DNA of 64,000 nucleotides from Megachile rotundata (Eukaryota; Arthropoda; Insecta; Hymenoptera; Megachilidae), in contig NW_027473615.1 in the NCBI RefSeq assembly GCF_050947335.1, forward strand, positions 141,005 through 205,004. The letters run 5' to 3'. Positions within the stretch are counted from its first letter, which is position 1, and each line of letters begins with the position of its first letter. A program made the translations under genes and the position numbers. Under the pieces are notes generated by a model. It saw nothing but the letters and a program-made list of their open reading frames with translations. It made no database searches and was not told the origin of the DNA. Below are positions 1-13,900 of this stretch, piece after piece.

Positions 1-562
1 TAGTAATTGTCGTCCTATCGATCATATAAGCATAATATGGCTAATAATATGAGTTAGATTGATAATAATAAGAGTAATGAGTATAGTAATTGTAGTTCTA
101 TCGATTATATCTGCATAATATGGTTAATAATATGAGTTAGATTGATAATAATAAGCGTAATAAGTATAGTAAATGTAGTTCTATCGATCATATAAGCATA
201 ATATGGCTAATAATATGACTTAGATTGATAATAATAAGAGTAGTGAGTATAGTAATTGTCGTTCTATCGATCATATAAGCATAATATGGCCAATAATATG
301 AGTTAGATTGATAATAATAAGAGTAATAAGAATAGTAATTGTCGTTCTGTTGATCATATCTGCATAATATGGTTAATAATATGACTTAGATTGATAATAG
401 TGAGTGTAATCAGTATAGTAATTGTCGTTCTATCGATCATATCTGCATAATGTGGTTAATAATATGAGTTAGATTGATAATATTGAGTGTAATAAGTATA
501 GTAATTGTCGTTCTGTCGATCATATAAGCATAATATGGCTAATAATATGAGTTAGATTGATA
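1..562 (+). repeat. Left-edge block repeated at 1,661-2,222
   Basis: Monomers 1 to about 6.8 recur 20 monomers (1,660 bp) downstream at 1,661-2,222 in the same order. Differences I noticed are in the first monomer (ATCGATCAT here, ATCGACCAT at 1,678) and in the seventh (CTGTCGATC here, CTGTGGATC at about 2,174). The match ends where this copy reads TAATAATAAGAGG and the other TAAAAATAAGAGA. The first 258 bp are also repeated 7 monomers (581 bp) downstream at 582-839, so the left edge already shows two nested repeat lengths. Confidence 0.88.
167..498 (+). repeat. Four-monomer phrase B (GACTTAG / GCCAATAAT / GTAATCAG)
   Basis: Four consecutive variant monomers travel together. The first has GACTTAG with an AGTAGTGAG tail. 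The second has GGCCAATAATATG with an AAGAATAG tail. The third has CTGTTGATCATATCTGC, GACTTAG and GTGAGTGTAATCAG. The fourth has ATCGATCATATCTGC, AATGTGGTTAAT and ATATTGAGTG. Further instances start at 1,827, 4,068, 8,799, 11,040, 17,846 and 20,419; the last two share GGTTACTAATATG in place of GGTTAATAATATG. The third and fourth monomers alone recur near 5,440, 12,410, 15,980, 18,550, 21,790, 25,200, 36,820, 56,650 and 63,290. All full instances lie left of 21 kb. The phrase, not the single monomer, is therefore the unit that has been spread. Confidence 0.88.
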
Positions 563-581
563 ATAATAAGAGGAGTGAGTA

Positions 582-839
582 TAGTAATTGTCGTCCTATC
601 GATCATATAAGCATAATATGGCTAATAATATGAGTTAGATTGATAATAATAAGAGTAATGAGTATAGTAATTGTAGTTCTATCGATTATATCTGCATAAT
701 ATGGTTAATAATATGAGTTAGATTGATAATAATAAGCGTAATAAGTATAGTAAATGTAGTTCTATCGATCATATAAGCATAATATGGCTAATAATATGAC
801 TTAGATTGATAATAATAAGAGTAGTGAGTATAGTAATTG
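582..839 (+). repeat. Seven-monomer-shifted copy of 1-258
   Basis: Three monomers repeat the first three of the window at a distance of 581 bp, exactly seven units. The order of variants is the same: CGTCCT, then GAGTAATGAG, then AGTTCT with GATTATATCTGC and AAGCG, then TAGTAAATG with GACTTAG and AGTAGTGAG. The match is lost in the next monomer, which here reads CATAGAAGC with GGCTAAT where 259 onward has CATATAAGC with GGCCAAT. Confidence 0.88.
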
Positions 840-1079
840 TCGTTCTATCGATCATAGAAGCATAATATGGCTAATAATATGAGTTAGATTGATAATAATA
901 AGAGTAATGAGTATAGTAATTGTCGTTCTATCGATCATATGAGCATAATATGGCTAATAATATGAGTTAGATTGATAATTATAAGAGTAATAAGAATAGT
1001 AATTGTCGTTCTATTGATCATATAAGCATAATATGGCTAATAATATGAGTTAGATTGATAATAATAAGGGTAATGAGTA

Positions 1080-1494
1080 TAGTAATTGTCGTTCTATCTA
1101 TCATATAAGCTTAATATGGTTAATAATATGAGTTAGATTGATAAAAATAAGAGAAATGAGTATAGTAATTGTCGTCCTATCGATCATATAAGCATAATAT
1201 GGCTAATAATTTGAGATAGATGGATAATAATAAGAGTAATAAGTATAGTAATTGTCGTCCTATCGATCATATCTGCATAATTTGGTTAATAATATGTGTT
1301 AGATTGATAATAGTGAGTGTAATAAATATAGTAATTGTAGTTCTATTGCTCATATAAGCATAATATGGCTAATAATATGAGTTAGATTGATAATAATAGG
1401 AGTAATAAGTATAGTAATTGTCGTTCTATCGATCATATAAGCATAATATGGCTAATAATATGAGTTAGATTGATAATAATAAGAGGAGTGAGTA
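1080..1494 (+). repeat. Five-monomer phrase C (HindIII-type and AATTTGAG variants)
   Basis: Five monomers recur as a fixed phrase. The first has ATCTATCATATAAGCTTAAT and ends AAAAATAAGAGAAATGAG. The second has CGTCCT and AATTTGAGATAGATGG. The third has CATATCTGC, ATTTGGTTAAT and TATGTGTTAG with a GTGAGTGTAATAAATA tail. The fourth has AGTTCTATTGCTC and AATAGGAGTAATAAG. The fifth ends AAGAGGAGTGAG. Other instances start at 2,906, 8,052, 9,878, 27,474 and 30,379; partial versions lacking the first monomer occur widely. The 22-monomer spacing of 1,080 to 2,906 shows a duplication older than the 84-monomer one, since both lie inside each 84-monomer copy. TTGGAGTTCT at 3,161 separates the second instance from the first. 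Confidence 0.88.
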
Positions 1495-1660
1495 TAGTAA
1501 TTGTCGTCCTATCGATCATATAAGCATAATATGGCCAATAAGATGAGTTAGATTGATAATAATAAGAGTAATAAGTATAGTAATTGTCGTTCTATCGATC
1601 ATATAAGCATAATATGGCTAATAATATGGGTTAGATTGATAATAATAAGAGGAGTGAGTA

Positions 1661-1909
1661 TAGTAATTGTCGTCCTATCGACCATATAAGCATAATATGG
1701 CTAATAATATGAGTTAGATTGATAATAATAAGAGTAATGAGTATAGTAATTGTAGTTCTATCGATTATATCTGCATAATATGGTTAATAATATGAGTTAG
1801 ATTGATAATAATAAGCGTAATAAGTATAGTAAATGTAGTTCTATCGATCATATAAGCATAATATGGCTAATAATATGACTTAGATTGATAATAATAAGAG
1901 TAGTGAGTA
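1661..1909 (+). repeat. Phrase A (CGTCCT / AGTTCT-GATTATATCTGC / TAGTAAATG), example
   Basis: Three monomers form a phrase. The first has CGTCCT with a GAGTAATGAG tail. The second has AGTTCTATCGATTATATCTGC with GGTTAAT and an AAGCGTAATAAG tail. The third has TAGTAAATGTAGTTC. It is usually preceded by a monomer ending AAGAGGAGTGAG. Instances include starts at 1, 582, 1,661, 8,633 and further copies near 6,143, 13,115, 15,356, 22,328, 24,569, 26,479, 29,384, 35,855 and 36,437, then 55,683, 58,837 and 62,322. Unlike phrase B it is found in both halves, so it is probably older. The first and second monomers also occur without the third, in which case the second ends GTGAGTGTAATCAG. Confidence 0.8.
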
Positions 1910-4900
1910 TAGTAATTGTCGTTCTATCGATCATATAAGCATAATATGGCCAATAATATGAGTTAGATTGATAATAATAAGAGTAATAAGAATAGTAATT
2001 GTCGTTCTGTTGATCATATCTGCATAATATGGTTAATAATATGACTTAGATTGATAATAGTGAGTGTAATCAGTATAGTAATTGTCGTTCTATCGATCAT
2101 ATCTGCATAATGTGGTTAATAATATGAGTTAGATTGATAATATTGAGTGTAATAAGTATAGTAATTGTCGTTCTGTGGATCATATAAGCATAATATGGCT
2201 AATAATATGAGTTAGATTGATAAAAATAAGAGAAATGAGTATAGTAATTGTCGTCCTATCGATCATATCTGCATAATATTGTTAATAATATGAGTTGGAT
2301 TGATAATAGTGAGTGGAATAAGTATAGTAATTGTAGTTCTATTGCTCATATAAGCATAATATGGCTAATAATATGAGTTAGATAGATAATAATAAGAGTA
2401 ATAAGTATAGTAATTGTAGTTCTATTGCTCATATAAGCATAATATGGTTAATACTATGAGTTAAATTGATAATAATAAGAGTAATGAGTATAGTAATTGT
2501 CGTTCTATCGGTCATATATGCATAATGTGGCTAATAATATGAGTTAGATTGACAAAAATAAGAGAAATGAGTATAGTAATTGTCGTTCTATCGATCATAT
2601 AAGCATAATATGGCTAATAATTTGAGATAGATGGATAATAATAAGAGTAATAAGTACAGTAATTGTCGTCCTATCGATCATATCTGCATAATATGGTTAA
2701 TAGTATGAGTTAGATTGATAATAGTGAGTGTAATAAGTATAGTAATTGTAGTTCTATTGCTCATATAAGCTTAATATGGTTAATAATATGCGTTAGATTG
2801 ATAATAATAAGAGTAATGAATATAGTAATTGCCGTTCTATCGATCATATAAGCATAATATGGCTAATAATATGAGTTAGATTGATAATAATAAGGGTAAT
2901 GAGTATAGTAATTGTCGTTCTATCTATCATATAAGCTTAATATGGTTAATAATATGAGTTAGATTGATAAAAATAAGAGAAATGAGTATAGTAATTGTCG
3001 TCCTATCGATCATATAAGCATAATATGGCTAATAATTTGAGATAGATGGATAATAATAAGAGTAATAAGTATAGTAATTGTCGTCCTATCGATCATATCT
3101 GCATAATTTGGTTAATAATATGTGTTAGATTGATAATAGTGAGTGTAATAAATATAGTAATTGGAGTTCTATTGCTCATATAAGCATAATATGGCTAATA
3201 ATATGAGTTAGATTGATAATAATAGGAGTAATAAGTATAGTAATTGTCGTTCTATCGATCATATAAGCATAATATGGCTAATAATATGAGTTAGATTGAT
3301 AATAATAAGAGGAGTGAGTATAGTAATTGTCGTCCTATCGATCATATAAGCATAATATGGCCAATAAGATGAGTTAGATTGATAATAATAAGAGTAATAA
3401 GTATAGTAATTGTCGTTCTATCGATCATATAAGCATAATATGGCTAATAATATTGGTTAGATTGATAATAATAAGAGGAGTGAGTATAGTAATTGTCGTC
3501 CTATCGACCATATAAGCATAATATGGTTAATAATGTGAGTTAGATTGATAATATTGAGTGTAATAAGTATAGTAATTGTCGTTCTGTCGATCATATAAGC
3601 ATAATATGGCTAATAATATGAGTTAGATTGATAATTATAAGAGTAATAAGTATAGTAATTGTCGTTCTATTGATCATATAAGCATAATATGGCTAATAAT
3701 ATGAGTTAGATTGATAATAATAAGAGTAATGAGTATAGTAATTGTCGTTCTATCGGTCATATATGCATAATATGGCTAATAATATGAGTTAGATTGATAA
3801 TAATAAGAGAAATGGGTATAGTAATTGTCGTTCTATTGATCATATAAGCATAATATGGCTAATAATATGAGTAAGACTGATAATAGTGAGTGTAATCAGT
3901 ATAGTAATTGTCGTTCTGTCGATCATATAAGCATAATATGGCTAATAGTATGAGTTAGATTGATAATAATAAGAGTAATAAGTAGAGTAATTGTCGTCCT
4001 ATCGATCATATCTGCATAATTTGGTTAATAATATGAGTTAGATTGATAATAGTGAGTGTAATAAATATAGTAATTGTAGTTCAATTGCTCATATAAGCAT
4101 AATATGGCTAATAATATGACTTAGATTGATAATAATAAGAGTAGTGAGTATAGTAATTGTCGTTCTATCGATCATATAAGCATAATATGGCCAATAATAT
4201 GAGTTAGATTGATAATAATAAGAGTAATAAGAATAGTAATTGTCGTTCTGTTGATCATATCTGCATAATATGGTTAATAATATGACTTAGATTGATAATA
4301 GTGAGTGTAATCAGTATAGTAATTGTCGTTCTATCGATCATATCTGCATAATGTGGTTAATAATATGAGTTAGATTGATAATATTGAGTGTAATAAGTAT
4401 AGTAATTGTCGTTCTTTCGATCATATAAGCATAATATGGCTAATAATATGAGTTAGATTGATAAAAATAAGAGAAATGAGTATAGTAATTGTCGTTCTAT
4501 TGATCATATAAGCATAATATGGCTAATAATATGAGATAGATTGATAATAATAAGAGTAATGAGTATAGTAATTGTCGTTCTATCGATCATATCTGCATAA
4601 TCTGGTTAATAATATGAGTTAGATTGATAATATTGAGTGTAATAAGTATAGTAATTGTCGTTCTGTCGATCATATAAGCATAATATGGCTAATAATATGA
4701 GTTAGATTGATAATAATAAGAGTAATAAGTATAGTAATTGTCGTTCTATTGATCATATAAGCATAATATGGCTAATAATATGAGATAGATTGATAATAAT
4801 AAGAGTAATGAGTATAGTAATTGTCGTTCTATCGATCATATCTGCATAATCTGGTTAATAATATGAGTTAGATTGATAATATTGAGTGTAATAAGTATAG

Positions 4901-7768
4901 TAATTGTCGTTCTGTCGATCATATAAGCATAATATGGCTAATAATATGAGTTAGATTAATAATAATAAGAGTAATAAGTATAGTAATTGTCGTTCTATCG
5001 GTCATATATGCATAATATGGCTAATAATATGAGTTAGATTGATAAAAATAAGAGAAATGAGTATAGTGATTGTCGTTCTGTCGATCATATAAGCATAATA
5101 TGGCTAATAATTTGAGATAGATGGATAATAATAAGAGTAATATGTATAGTAATTGTCGTCCTATCGATCATATCTGCATAATTTGGTTAATAATATGTGT
5201 TAGATTGATAATAATAGGAGTAATAAGTATAGTAATTGTCGTTCTATCGATCATATAAGCATAATATGGCTAATAATATGAGTTAGATTGATAATAATAA
5301 GAGGAGTGAGTATAGTAATTGTCGTCCTATTGATCATATAAGCATAATATGGCTAATAATATGAGTTAGATTGATAATAATAAGAGTAATGAGTATAGTA
5401 ATTGTAGTTCTATCGATTATATCTGCATAATATGGTTAATAATATGACTTAGATTGATAATAGTGAGTGTAATCAGTATAGTAATTGTCGTTCTATCGAT
5501 CATATCTGCATAATGTGGTTAATAATATGAGTTAGATTGATAATATTGAGTGTAATAAGTATAGTAATTGTCGTTCTGTCGATCATATAAGCATAATATG
5601 GCTAATAATATGAGTTAGATTGATAATAATAAGAGTAATAAGTATAGTAATTGTCGTTCTATTGATCATATAAGCATAATATGGCTAATAATATGAGATA
5701 GATTGTTAATAATAAGAGTAATGAGTATAGTAATTGTCGTTCTATCGATCATATCTGCATAATCTGGTTAATAATATGAGTTAGATTGATAATATTGAGT
5801 GTAATAAGTATAGTAATTGTCGTTCTGTCGATCATATAAGCATAATATGGCTAATAATATGAGTTAGATTAATAATAATAAGAGTAATAAGTATAGTAAT
5901 TGTCGTTCTATTGATCATATAAGCATAATATGGCTAATAATATGAGTTAGATTGATAATAATAAGAGTAATGAGTATAGTAATTGTCGTTCTATCGGTCA
6001 TATATGCATAATATGGCTAATAATATGAGTTAGATTGATAATAATAAGAGAAATGAGTATAGTAATTGTCGTTCTATCGATCATATAAGCATAATATGGC
6101 TAATAATATGAGTTAGATTGATAATAATAAGAGGAGTGAGTATAATAATTGTCGTCCTATCGATCATATAAGCATAATATGGCTAATAATATGAGTTAGA
6201 TTGATAATAATAAGAGTAATGAGTATAGTAATTGTAGTTCTATCGATTATATCTGCATAATATGGTTAATAATATGAGTTAGATTGATAATAATAAGCGT
6301 AATAAGTATAGTAAATGTAGTTCTATCGATCATATAAGCATAATATGGCTAATAATATGAGTTAGATTGATAATAATAAGAGTAATGAGTATAGTAATTG
6401 TAGTTCTATCGATTATATCTGCATAATATGGCTAATAATATGAGTTAGATTGATAATAATAAGAGTAATAAGTATTGTAATTGTCGTCCTATCGATCATA
6501 TCTGCATAATATGGTTAATAATATGAGTTGGATTGATAATAGTGAGTGTAATAAGTATAGTAATTGTAGTTCTATTGCTCATATGAGCATAATATGGCTA
6601 ATAATATGAGTTAGATTGATAATAATAATCGTAATAAGTATAGTAATTGTAGTTCTATTGCTCATATAAGCATAATATGGTTAATACTATGAGTTAAATT
6701 GATAATAATAAGAGTAATGGGTATAGTAATTGTCGTTCTATCGGTCATATATGCATAATATGGCTAATAATATGAGTTAGATTGATAAAAATAAGAGAAA
6801 TGAGTATAGTGATTGTCGTTCTATCGATCATATAAGCATAATATGGCTAATAATTTGAGATAGATGGATAATAATAAGAGTAATATGTATAGTAATTGTC
6901 GTCCTATCGATCATATCTGCATAATTTGGTTAATAATATGTGTTAGATTGATAATAATAGGAGTAATAAGTATAGTAATTGTCGTTCTATCGATCATATA
7001 AGCATAATATGGCTAATAATATGAGTTAGATTGATAATAATAAGAGGAGTGAGTATAGTAATTGTCGTCCTATCGATCATATAAGCATAATATGGCTAAT
7101 AATATGAGTTAGATTGATAATAATAAGAGTAATAAGTATAGTAATTGTCGTTCTATCGATCATATCTGCATAATGTTGTTAATAATATGAGTTAGATTGA
7201 TAATATTGAGTGTAATAAGTATAGTAATTGTCGTTCTGTCGATCATATAAGCATAATATGGCTAATAATATGAGTTAGATTGATAAAAATAAGAGAAATG
7301 AGTATAGTAATTGTCGTTCTATCGATCATATAAGCATAATATGGCTAATAATTTGAGATAGATGGATAATAATAACAGTAATAAGTATAGTAATTGTCGT
7401 CCTATCGATCATATCTGCATAATTTGGTTAATAATATGTGTTAGATTGATAATAGTGAGCGTAATAAATATAGTAATTGTAGTTCTATTGCTCATATAAG
7501 CATAATATGGCTAATAATATGAGTTAGATTGATAATAATAGGAGTAATAAGTATAGTAATTGTCGTTCTATCGATCATATAAGCATAATATGGCTAATAA
7601 TATGAGTTAGATTGATAATAATAAGAGGAGTGAGTATAGTAATTGTCGTCCTATCGATCATATAAGCATAATATGGCTAATAATATGAGTTAGATTGATA
7701 ATAATAAGAGTAATAAGTATAGTAATTGTCGTTCTATCGATCATATAAGCATAATATGGCTAATAATA

Positions 7769-7987
7769 TGAGATAGATGGATAATAATAAGAGTAATAAG
7801 TACAGTAATTGTCGTCCTATCGATCATATCTGCATAATATGGTTAATAGTATGAGTTAGATTGATAATAGTGAGTGTAATAAGTATAGTAATTGTAGTTC
7901 TATTGCTCATATAAGCTTAATATGGTTAATAATATGCGTTAGATTGATAATAATAAGAGTAATGAATATAGTAATTGCCGTTCTATC
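7769..7987 (+). repeat. Bridging segment at the 84-monomer duplication junction
   Basis: From 7,769 the sequence stops following 14,741 onward and instead follows 2,623 onward, a shift of 5,146 bp or 62 monomers; this match continues to about 8,659. Exact private markers confirm it: the AGTACAG monomer, the GTTAATAGTATGAG monomer and the AATATGCGTTAG monomer occur in the same order at 2,655-2,800 and 7,801-7,946. The switch is inside a monomer yet leaves 83-bp phase intact, as expected of an in-register exchange between misaligned arrays. Confidence 0.85.
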
Positions 7988-10900
7988 GATCATATAAGCA
8001 TAATATGGCTAATAATATGAGTTAGATTGATAATAATAAGGGTAATGAGTATAGTAATTGTCGTTCTATCTATCATATAAGCTTAATATGGTTAATAATA
8101 TGAGTTAGATTGATAAAAATAAGAGAAATGAGTATAGTAATTGTCGTCCTATCGATCATATAAGCATAATATGGCTAATAATTTGAGATAGATGGATAAT
8201 AATAAGAGTAATAAGTATAGTAATTGTCGTCCTATCGATCATATCTGCATAATTTGGTTAATAATATGTGTTAGATTGATAATAGTGAGTGTAATAAATA
8301 TAGTAATTGTAGTTCTATTGCTCATATAAGCATAATATGGCTAATAATATGAGTTAGATTGATAATAATAGGAGTAATAAGTATAGTAATTGTCGTTCTA
8401 TCGATCATATAAGCATAATATGGCTAATAATATGAGTTAGATTGATAATAATAAGAGGAGTGAGTATAGTAATTGTCGTCCTATCGATCATATAAGCATA
8501 ATATGGCCAATAAGATGAGTTAGATTGATAATAATAAGAGTAATAAGTATAGTAATTGTCGTTCTATCGATCATATAAGCATAATATGGCTAATAATATG
8601 GGTTAGATTGATAATAATAAGAGGAGTGAGTATAGTAATTGTCGTCCTATCGACCATATAAGCATAATATGGCTAATAATATGAGTTAGATTGATAATAA
8701 TAAGAGTAATGAGTATAGTAATTGTAGTTCTATCGATTATATCTGCATAATATGGTTAATAATATGAGTTAGATTGATAATAATAAGCGTAATAAGTATA
8801 GTAAATGTAGTTCTATCGATCATATAAGCATAATATGGCTAATAATATGACTTAGATTGATAATAATAAGAGTAGTGAGTATAGTAATTGTCGTTCTATC
8901 GATCATATAAGCATAATATGGCCAATAATATGAGTTAGATTGATAATAATAAGAGTAATAAGAATAGTAATTGTCGTTCTGTTGATCATATCTGCATAAT
9001 ATGGTTAATAATATGACTTAGATTGATAATAGTGAGTGTAATCAGTATAGTAATTGTCGTTCTATCGATCATATCTGCATAATGTGGTTAATAATATGAG
9101 TTAGATTGATAATATTGAGTGTAATAAGTATAGTAATTGTCGTTCTGTCGATCATATAAGCATAATATGGCTAATAATATGAGTTAGATTGATAAAAATA
9201 AGAGAAATGAGTATAGTAATTGTCGTCCTATCGATCATATCTGCATAATATTGTTAATAATATGAGTTGGATTGATAATAGTGAGTGGAATAAGTATAGT
9301 AATTGTAGTTCTATTGCTCATATAAGCATAATATGGCTAATAATATGAGTTAGATAGATAATAATAAGAGTAATAAGTATAGTAATTGTAGTTCTATTGC
9401 TCATATAAGCATAATATGGTTAATACTATGAGTTAAATTGATAATAATAAGAGTAATGAGTATAGTAATTGTCGTTCTATCGGTCATATATGCATAATGT
9501 GGCTAATAATATGAGTTAGATTGACAAAAATAAGAGAAATGAGTATAGTAATTGTCGTTCTATCGATCATATAAGCATAATATGGCTAATAATTTGAGAT
9601 AGATGGATAATAATAAGAGTAATAAGTACAGTAATTGTCGTCCTATCGATCATATCTGCATAATATGGTTAATAGTATGAGTTAGATTGATAATAGTGAG
9701 TGTAATAAGTATAGTAATTGTAGTTCTATTGCTCATATAAGCTTAATATGGTTAATAATATGCGTTAGATTGATAATAATAAGAGTAATGAATATAGTAA
9801 TTGCCGTTCTATCGATCATATAAGCATAATATGGCTAATAATATGAGTTAGATTGATAATAATAAGGGTAATGAGTATAGTAATTGTCGTTCTATCTATC
9901 ATATAAGCTTAATATGGTTAATAATATGAGTTAGATTGATAAAAATAAGAGAAATGAGTATAGTAATTGTCGTCCTATCGATCATATAAGCATAATATGG
10001 CTAATAATTTGAGATAGATGGATAATAATAAGAGTAATAAGTATAGTAATTGTCGTCCTATCGATCATATCTGCATAATTTGGTTAATAATATGTGTTAG
10101 ATTGATAATAGTGAGTGTAATAAATATAGTAATTGGAGTTCTATTGCTCATATAAGCATAATATGGCTAATAATATGAGTTAGATTGATAATAATAGGAG
10201 TAATAAGTATAGTAATTGTCGTTCTATCGATCATATAAGCATAATATGGCTAATAATATGAGTTAGATTGATAATAATAAGAGGAGTGAGTATAGTAATT
10301 GTCGTCCTATCGATCATATAAGCATAATATGGCCAATAAGATGAGTTAGATTGATAATAATAAGAGTAATAAGTATAGTAATTGTCGTTCTATCGATCAT
10401 ATAAGCATAATATGGCTAATAATATTGGTTAGATTGATAATAATAAGAGGAGTGAGTATAGTAATTGTCGTCCTATCGACCATATAAGCATAATATGGTT
10501 AATAATGTGAGTTAGATTGATAATATTGAGTGTAATAAGTATAGTAATTGTCGTTCTGTCGATCATATAAGCATAATATGGCTAATAATATGAGTTAGAT
10601 TGATAATTATAAGAGTAATAAGTATAGTAATTGTCGTTCTATTGATCATATAAGCATAATATGGCTAATAATATGAGTTAGATTGATAATAATAAGAGTA
10701 ATGAGTATAGTAATTGTCGTTCTATCGGTCATATATGCATAATATGGCTAATAATATGAGTTAGATTGATAATAATAAGAGAAATGGGTATAGTAATTGT
10801 CGTTCTATTGATCATATAAGCATAATATGGCTAATAATATGAGTAAGACTGATAATAGTGAGTGTAATCAGTATAGTAATTGTCGTTCTGTCGATCATAT

Positions 10901-13900
10901 AAGCATAATATGGCTAATAGTATGAGTTAGATTGATAATAATAAGAGTAATAAGTAGAGTAATTGTCGTCCTATCGATCATATCTGCATAATTTGGTTAA
11001 TAATATGAGTTAGATTGATAATAGTGAGTGTAATAAATATAGTAATTGTAGTTCAATTGCTCATATAAGCATAATATGGCTAATAATATGACTTAGATTG
11101 ATAATAATAAGAGTAGTGAGTATAGTAATTGTCGTTCTATCGATCATATAAGCATAATATGGCCAATAATATGAGTTAGATTGATAATAATAAGAGTAAT
11201 AAGAATAGTAATTGTCGTTCTGTTGATCATATCTGCATAATATGGTTAATAATATGACTTAGATTGATAATAGTGAGTGTAATCAGTATAGTAATTGTCG
11301 TTCTATCGATCATATCTGCATAATGTGGTTAATAATATGAGTTAGATTGATAATATTGAGTGTAATAAGTATAGTAATTGTCGTTCTTTCGATCATATAA
11401 GCATAATATGGCTAATAATATGAGTTAGATTGATAAAAATAAGAGAAATGAGTATAGTAATTGTCGTTCTATTGATCATATAAGCATAATATGGCTAATA
11501 ATATGAGATAGATTGATAATAATAAGAGTAATGAGTATAGTAATTGTCGTTCTATCGATCATATCTGCATAATCTGGTTAATAATATGAGTTAGATTGAT
11601 AATATTGAGTGTAATAAGTATAGTAATTGTCGTTCTGTCGATCATATAAGCATAATATGGCTAATAATATGAGTTAGATTGATAATAATAAGAGTAATAA
11701 GTATAGTAATTGTCGTTCTATTGATCATATAAGCATAATATGGCTAATAATATGAGATAGATTGATAATAATAAGAGTAATGAGTATAGTAATTGTCGTT
11801 CTATCGATCATATCTGCATAATCTGGTTAATAATATGAGTTAGATTGATAATATTGAGTGTAATAAGTATAGTAATTGTCGTTCTGTCGATCATATAAGC
11901 ATAATATGGCTAATAATATGAGTTAGATTAATAATAATAAGAGTAATAAGTATAGTAATTGTCGTTCTATCGGTCATATATGCATAATATGGCTAATAAT
12001 ATGAGTTAGATTGATAAAAATAAGAGAAATGAGTATAGTGATTGTCGTTCTGTCGATCATATAAGCATAATATGGCTAATAATTTGAGATAGATGGATAA
12101 TAATAAGAGTAATATGTATAGTAATTGTCGTCCTATCGATCATATCTGCATAATTTGGTTAATAATATGTGTTAGATTGATAATAATAGGAGTAATAAGT
12201 ATAGTAATTGTCGTTCTATCGATCATATAAGCATAATATGGCTAATAATATGAGTTAGATTGATAATAATAAGAGGAGTGAGTATAGTAATTGTCGTCCT
12301 ATTGATCATATAAGCATAATATGGCTAATAATATGAGTTAGATTGATAATAATAAGAGTAATGAGTATAGTAATTGTAGTTCTATCGATTATATCTGCAT
12401 AATATGGTTAATAATATGACTTAGATTGATAATAGTGAGTGTAATCAGTATAGTAATTGTCGTTCTATCGATCATATCTGCATAATGTGGTTAATAATAT
12501 GAGTTAGATTGATAATATTGAGTGTAATAAGTATAGTAATTGTCGTTCTGTCGATCATATAAGCATAATATGGCTAATAATATGAGTTAGATTGATAATA
12601 ATAAGAGTAATAAGTATAGTAATTGTCGTTCTATTGATCATATAAGCATAATATGGCTAATAATATGAGATAGATTGTTAATAATAAGAGTAATGAGTAT
12701 AGTAATTGTCGTTCTATCGATCATATCTGCATAATCTGGTTAATAATATGAGTTAGATTGATAATATTGAGTGTAATAAGTATAGTAATTGTCGTTCTGT
12801 CGATCATATAAGCATAATATGGCTAATAATATGAGTTAGATTAATAATAATAAGAGTAATAAGTATAGTAATTGTCGTTCTATTGATCATATAAGCATAA
12901 TATGGCTAATAATATGAGTTAGATTGATAATAATAAGAGTAATGAGTATAGTAATTGTCGTTCTATCGGTCATATATGCATAATATGGCTAATAATATGA
13001 GTTAGATTGATAATAATAAGAGAAATGAGTATAGTAATTGTCGTTCTATCGATCATATAAGCATAATATGGCTAATAATATGAGTTAGATTGATAATAAT
13101 AAGAGGAGTGAGTATAATAATTGTCGTCCTATCGATCATATAAGCATAATATGGCTAATAATATGAGTTAGATTGATAATAATAAGAGTAATGAGTATAG
13201 TAATTGTAGTTCTATCGATTATATCTGCATAATATGGTTAATAATATGAGTTAGATTGATAATAATAAGCGTAATAAGTATAGTAAATGTAGTTCTATCG
13301 ATCATATAAGCATAATATGGCTAATAATATGAGTTAGATTGATAATAATAAGAGTAATGAGTATAGTAATTGTAGTTCTATCGATTATATCTGCATAATA
13401 TGGCTAATAATATGAGTTAGATTGATAATAATAAGAGTAATAAGTATTGTAATTGTCGTCCTATCGATCATATCTGCATAATATGGTTAATAATATGAGT
13501 TGGATTGATAATAGTGAGTGTAATAAGTATAGTAATTGTAGTTCTATTGCTCATATGAGCATAATATGGCTAATAATATGAGTTAGATTGATAATAATAA
13601 TCGTAATAAGTATAGTAATTGTAGTTCTATTGCTCATATAAGCATAATATGGTTAATACTATGAGTTAAATTGATAATAATAAGAGTAATGGGTATAGTA
13701 ATTGTCGTTCTATCGGTCATATATGCATAATATGGCTAATAATATGAGTTAGATTGATAAAAATAAGAGAAATGAGTATAGTGATTGTCGTTCTATCGAT
13801 CATATAAGCATAATATGGCTAATAATTTGAGATAGATGGATAATAATAAGAGTAATATGTATAGTAATTGTCGTCCTATCGATCATATCTGCATAATTTG

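Larger units (their letters stand above)
1016..7770 (+). repeat. 84-monomer higher-order block, copy A
   Basis: This 6,755-bp stretch recurs at 7,988-14,742, a shift of 6,972 bp, exactly 84 x 83. Rare private variants recur at the same offset: the GTGAGTGGAATAAG monomer near 2,312, TTGGAGTTCT near 3,161, ATTGTTAATAATAAG near 5,704, AGTATAATAATTG near 6,140, AATAATCGTAATAAG near 6,626 and ATAACAGTAATAAG near 7,373. I noticed one substitution (G at 2,177 against C at 9,149); a few more may exist. The left limit is set by TTGATC here against TCGATC in the copy. At the right end this copy reads TATGAGATAG, the other TATGAGTTAG. Such identity between neighbouring copies points to a recent duplication or very efficient homogenisation. 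Confidence 0.93.
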